A program made the translations under genes and the position numbers. The notes under the pieces were generated by a model. The model was not told the origin of the DNA. It searched no databases and was given only the letters and a program-made list of their open reading frames with translations. Source: Chitinophagales bacterium (GTDB lineage Bacteria; Bacteroidota; Bacteroidia; Chitinophagales; LD1). From it: a stretch of 64,000 bases of DNA. Shown here piece after piece: positions 61,901-64,000 of the stretch. The DNA lies in NCBI GenBank assembly GCA_026129525.1, contig JAHCHW010000011.1, positions 92,975 through 156,974 on the forward strand. Direction: 5' to 3'. Every line of letters starts with the position of its first letter. Positions within the stretch are counted from its first letter, which is position 1.

Positions 61901-64000
61901 CATATATATACTTCTAGCTATTCTTCCGAAAGTAACTTACGCGCAGGTCTTGCCAACTATTCGTCCTGCTGTTGGTTTTATACCGATGACTGGTTTGTGG
62001 GCGGGTTGGCACAATATCCGGCTACTACCGGATTGTACGCAGGCACTTATTACTATGGAGGGCAAGATGCCGTAGGGAACGTAGCCACTACAAGTGTGAA
62101 CGTTTCGGTTAACCGCCCTTCGGTTGCATTAAGCACAACAGTAACCCCGGCAGGAGTATGCAGTGGAGGAAGTTCAACCTTAGCGGTTAATACCGCAGTA
62201 GCTACAGGTGGTTTGCTGAACTACACCACTTGGGCTGTGGGAACGGGAAGCGCAACCGGATTCGGACAAAATGGTTTAACAGCAGAAAACCAACGAATAA
62301 ACGGAACCGGCCCATGGGGAAATAGTGCGGTAATTTGGGAAACAAAACCCTCAGGTGACGGCAATGCTGATGGTGGTTGGAATACATCACAATTTTCGGT
62401 TGATGAAACAAAAATGTATCGTTTTTCAGTATGGGTAAAGCGCACCACTACAGCAACCAGTAATAATGGTAACTTTTACATGGGGGTGTACGGTTTCAAC
62501 AGCGGTGGAACCAATATCGGAACTGAAAACTTAAGTGACGGTGCTACTAATACAAATCCTTATTGGGATTGTCCTAATACTGCATCTTTACCTTACAACG
62601 AGTGGATTTTAGTGGTAGGACATGTTTATCCAAAAGGAAGCACATACACAGGAAAGCATCCTAACACAGGTCGATGGAACTTGAATGGAGTAAACATAGC
62701 CGCCACAGGATGTAACATTGGCACCGGAGATGTGCGCTGGAAATCAGGCACTGTTACAGCTTTACACCGAACTTACCATTATTATTCTCCGAATACCGCT
62801 TCTAACCTCCAATTTCTCTACCCACGCGTTGATGTGATTGATGGTTCAGAACCCAGTTTACAAGATTTGATAAACGGTTTTGATGTAAATGGCGGACTTG
62901 GCACAGGAGCAACATGGCAGTGGAATGCCGGTAGTTGCGGAGGAAGTTCAGCCGGAACCGGTGTTTCTGTGAGTGTCGCTCCTACAAGTACTACCAACTA
63001 TTTTGTAAGAGCCGTAGGCACTTGCAATACATCTTCTTGCAAGGAAGCAACCGTAACCGTAAATCCGCTACCCACAACACCCACTATTACAGCAGGCGGG
63101 CCAACTACTTTCTGTAATGGTGGTTCGGTGCAGTTAACTGCATCAAGCAGTTTGGCGGGCAATGCCCTTTCTTTTAATGGCACACAGGGTATAAACTTGG
63201 GGAATCCGCCTAAGTTGCGAATTGCCGGAAACATGACAATTGAAATGTGGTTATATCCCACTGATTTCAGTCAGAGAAGAAACCCTTACAATAAAGCTTA
63301 TGCCGGAGAAGGAACCATTACACAGGAAACAAACGGAACGCTCAACTTTTATCAGGGCTCTTTAGGGGCAGATGGTGGCACGGGTGCATGCTCCTCAGGA
63401 AATTACGAAGGGTTTAATTCAAGTACGGCTTTAACAATCAATCAATGGAATCATATTGCCCTTGTTAGAGATATGGCGGCTGGTCAGTTGCGTTGGTATA
63501 TCAACGGTAATTTAACTAATACGGTAACATTCTGCCAAACACCTGTTGCCGGGAACAATCCGGTTATAATTGGAGCCGGTTACACTTCTTACCCTTACAT
63601 AGGGCAAATTGATGAAGTTAGAATTTGGAATGTGGCGCGTACAACAGCCGAAGTGCAGAACAATAGATTTACAACCGTAGCTCCCGGTTCTACGGGCTTG
63701 GCCGGTTACTACAGGTTTGACGAAACATCAGGGTCATCTGTTTTCGATGCATCAGGCAACAGCGTTACAGGAACATTAGGAGCCTCACCTACCAGAGTAA
63801 CTTCAACGGCACCACTTACTCCAACTTATACATGGTCACCGGCTACAGGTCTTAACACTACAACAGGTAATGTGGTAACAGCAAGTCCTACCTCTACACA
63901 AACTTATACTGTATCGGCAGCCTCTCCGCATGGTTGTGGTAATTCTACCAGTACACAGACAGTAACCGTAACCCCCACCAATACCATAACACTTACTTCT
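58988..64000 (+). CDS. Giant secreted Gly-rich/LamG protein, 3' end outside the window
   Basis: At least 1671 codons with no stop up to the window edge. Signal peptide (ISTLYLLLILAGVALGQ). A Gly-rich domain (residues 30-280; GGGGGG and GYGGGGGG tracts) of the ALK/LTK Gly-rich type (PF12810-like) follows. A Cys-containing sandwich (283-420) precedes a tandem module that starts NPTLTATP and carries YNTGTYSMVGWHNSGTG and LVYALYPAADGRLYIYEDGN (about 420-650), then repeats at about 790-1005. A LamG-like jellyroll fills roughly 1390-1590 (NMTIEMWLYP, WNHIALVRDMAAGQLRWYING, QIDEVRIWNVAR). A T9SS sorting domain would be expected downstream. Likely a surface adhesin or exopolysaccharide-binding protein. 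Confidence 0.9.
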   Translation, partial: MKKISTLYLLLILAGVALGQATTFNYTGGMQTYTVPSGVTSVIIETWGAQGGDSYWYVGGYGARMKGTFSVTPGQVLKVMVGGKGGTGYQGGGGGGTFVTDNSNNPLCIAGGGGGGAYSGYGYNPSYANGTTSTSGQIGQCGACGGTTSGAGGAGPNGGGTDYNYGNSGAGGGGLTGNGANAVDYYGYAVAQGGKSFVNGGAGGAAATNGTTVGSGGYGGGGGGDWNYWTGAGGGGGYGGGGGGTYYGYGGGGGSYNGGSNQDNASGVRSGNGQAVITPLVNTFCTWSGPSNQQSCCSGLGTPPCGSTGQVNNIGSGTYTYLSLTAGKSYTFSTCGSPFGTDLSLWYYTGSGNAMGNNGGWAPQKWNGSNGPDCSGNNGSFTYDAPYTSGNYILILNRTGCGQHDFTGVSATLKYRENGNPTLTATPSSTCSGSCNGSVSLSMGGGCQTHTMTTGTFEQFNTPSVALNGYNGMWTYSGAGTAATDGSGQAYFYNGNQQSWSNAYYTNQTVARSEGLITQGRFYNTGTYSMVGWHNSGTGTSYTDLVYALYPAADGRLYIYEDGNYRGDFTNDALPFVGGSNFLNRWIEYKIVLKASGGATYYIRNWTGNMNDPWFLVYHTNYSTATNLRAGVANYYYNNQYFYIDDMFMGGGTQYPPTSGLCAGSYTYAAQDQYGNLARASATVSALSTANNPGAISLSASSVCAGTAVTINNVTAATTGSPASSGPNYYYYWNDGSGWRMYHGPTTSLTSTLPSNVTNTPGTYTIARNSEFGCASQTSAPYLTLTVTGNPTLTATPTAGCGTSSVSLGISASGCSPTLNTGHYDMFTTNPGAVNSSLYTRSGAGVGEVDESGQLRFYGNDSWAQGFFTNGTVSRVAGRTFQGRWYNTGSYSMIGWHDGGTGVSYTDLVYALYPYNSGGLQIYEDGNYVGDFTSQASGIIGLNKWIEFKIVLRTAGAEYYIRNYNAGENWRHIYTSSYSSESNLRAGLANYSSCCWFYTDDWFVGGLAQYPATTGLYAGTYYYGGQDAVGNVATTSVNVSVNRPSVALSTTVTPAGVCSGGSSTLAVNTAVATGGLLNYTTWAVGTGSATGFGQNGLTAENQRINGTGPWGNSAVIWETKPSGDGNADGGWNTSQFSVDETKMYRFSVWVKRTTTATSNNGNFYMGVYGFNSGGTNIGTENLSDGATNTNPYWDCPNTASLPYNEWILVVGHVYPKGSTYTGKHPNTGRWNLNGVNIAATGCNIGTGDVRWKSGTVTALHRTYHYYSPNTASNLQFLYPRVDVIDGSEPSLQDLINGFDVNGGLGTGATWQWNAGSCGGSSAGTGVSVSVAPTSTTNYFVRAVGTCNTSSCKEATVTVNPLPTTPTITAGGPTTFCNGGSVQLTASSSLAGNALSFNGTQGINLGNPPKLRIAGNMTIEMWLYPTDFSQRRNPYNKAYAGEGTITQETNGTLNFYQGSLGADGGTGACSSGNYEGFNSSTALTINQWNHIALVRDMAAGQLRWYINGNLTNTVTFCQTPVAGNNPVIIGAGYTSYPYIGQIDEVRIWNVARTTAEVQNNRFTTVAPGSTGLAGYYRFDETSGSSVFDASGNSVTGTLGASPTRVTSTAPLTPTYTWSPATGLNTTTGNVVTASPTSTQTYTVSAASPHGCGNSTSTQTVTVTPTNTITLTS

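Noticed and set aside
1..64000. tRNA, rRNA, riboswitch, prophage, integrase or transposase
   Set aside because: None was recognised on reading both strands. This was done by eye, so a small RNA gene could be missed; a tRNAscan or Infernal search would settle it.

Overview
The window comes from a member of the Bacteroidota, most likely a Chitinophagales/Sphingobacteriales-type lineage. Several independent signs point there: many secreted proteins ending in type IX secretion (T9SS) type A sorting domains, a PorU2/PorV2-like pair, PUR-type DUF3276 and DUF4159/DUF4294/DUF2490/DUF6438 proteins, almost no Shine-Dalgarno sequences, and repeated TAnnTT(T/C/A)G boxes upstream of genes (the Bacteroidota sigma-A -7 element). 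It looks like ordinary chromosome: no rRNA, tRNA, CRISPR array, integrase or transposase was seen. About 47 protein genes are supported. The last one runs off the right edge.

Layout. 0.1-2.5 kb: sufB-sufC (minus), with an inverted repeat over the promoter. 2.6-3.8 kb: a secreted collagen-like protein with a triplicated Cys module. 3.9-8.6 kb: NAD(P)HX repair enzyme, a PUR-family nucleic-acid-binding protein, a PhoD-like phosphatase and a lipid A-type acyltransferase. 8.7-13.7 kb: yidC, a DUF6438 lipoprotein and a T9SS cargo protein. 13.9-19.3 kb: DUF4294 protein, family 9 glycosyltransferase, galT-galK, and two exported proteins of unknown role. 19.5-26.2 kb: rsmE, DUF4159, pyrD, a membrane metallophosphoesterase, an M1-type peptidase and small genes. 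26.2-33.1 kb: a three-gene operon holding an AcpH-like protein, a PorV2-like outer-membrane protein and a 1709-residue C25 peptidase (PorU2-like). 33.2-38.2 kb: tyrS, prfC, folC and a double DUF2061 protein. 38.2-48.4 kb: CAP protein, M1 aminopeptidase with a long helical C-terminus, lipoprotein, a dihydroorotase homologue that has lost its metal ligands, a large T9SS cargo protein and a DUF2490 protein. 48.5-52.6 kb: DMT-type membrane protein, two glycosyltransferases and ribBA. 52.8-64.0 kb: a PKD/SdrD-like T9SS protein, an all-helical protein of unknown function, a small T9SS protein, and the start (1671 codons without a stop) of a giant Gly-rich and LamG-containing secreted protein.

How the parts fit. 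Housekeeping functions (Fe-S assembly, membrane insertion, tRNA charging, release factor 3, folate, riboflavin, pyrimidine, galactose) are interleaved with a surface-display theme: a sortase-like protease, its outer-membrane partner, and at least four T9SS cargo proteins. Gene packing is tight. Five convergent pairs overlap at their 3' ends, three of them by exactly 4 bp with a shared TTAA/TTAG, and a sixth pair abuts without overlap. Several genes have a -7 box only 4-7 nt before a start codon (often GTG or TTG), which suggests leaderless transcripts.
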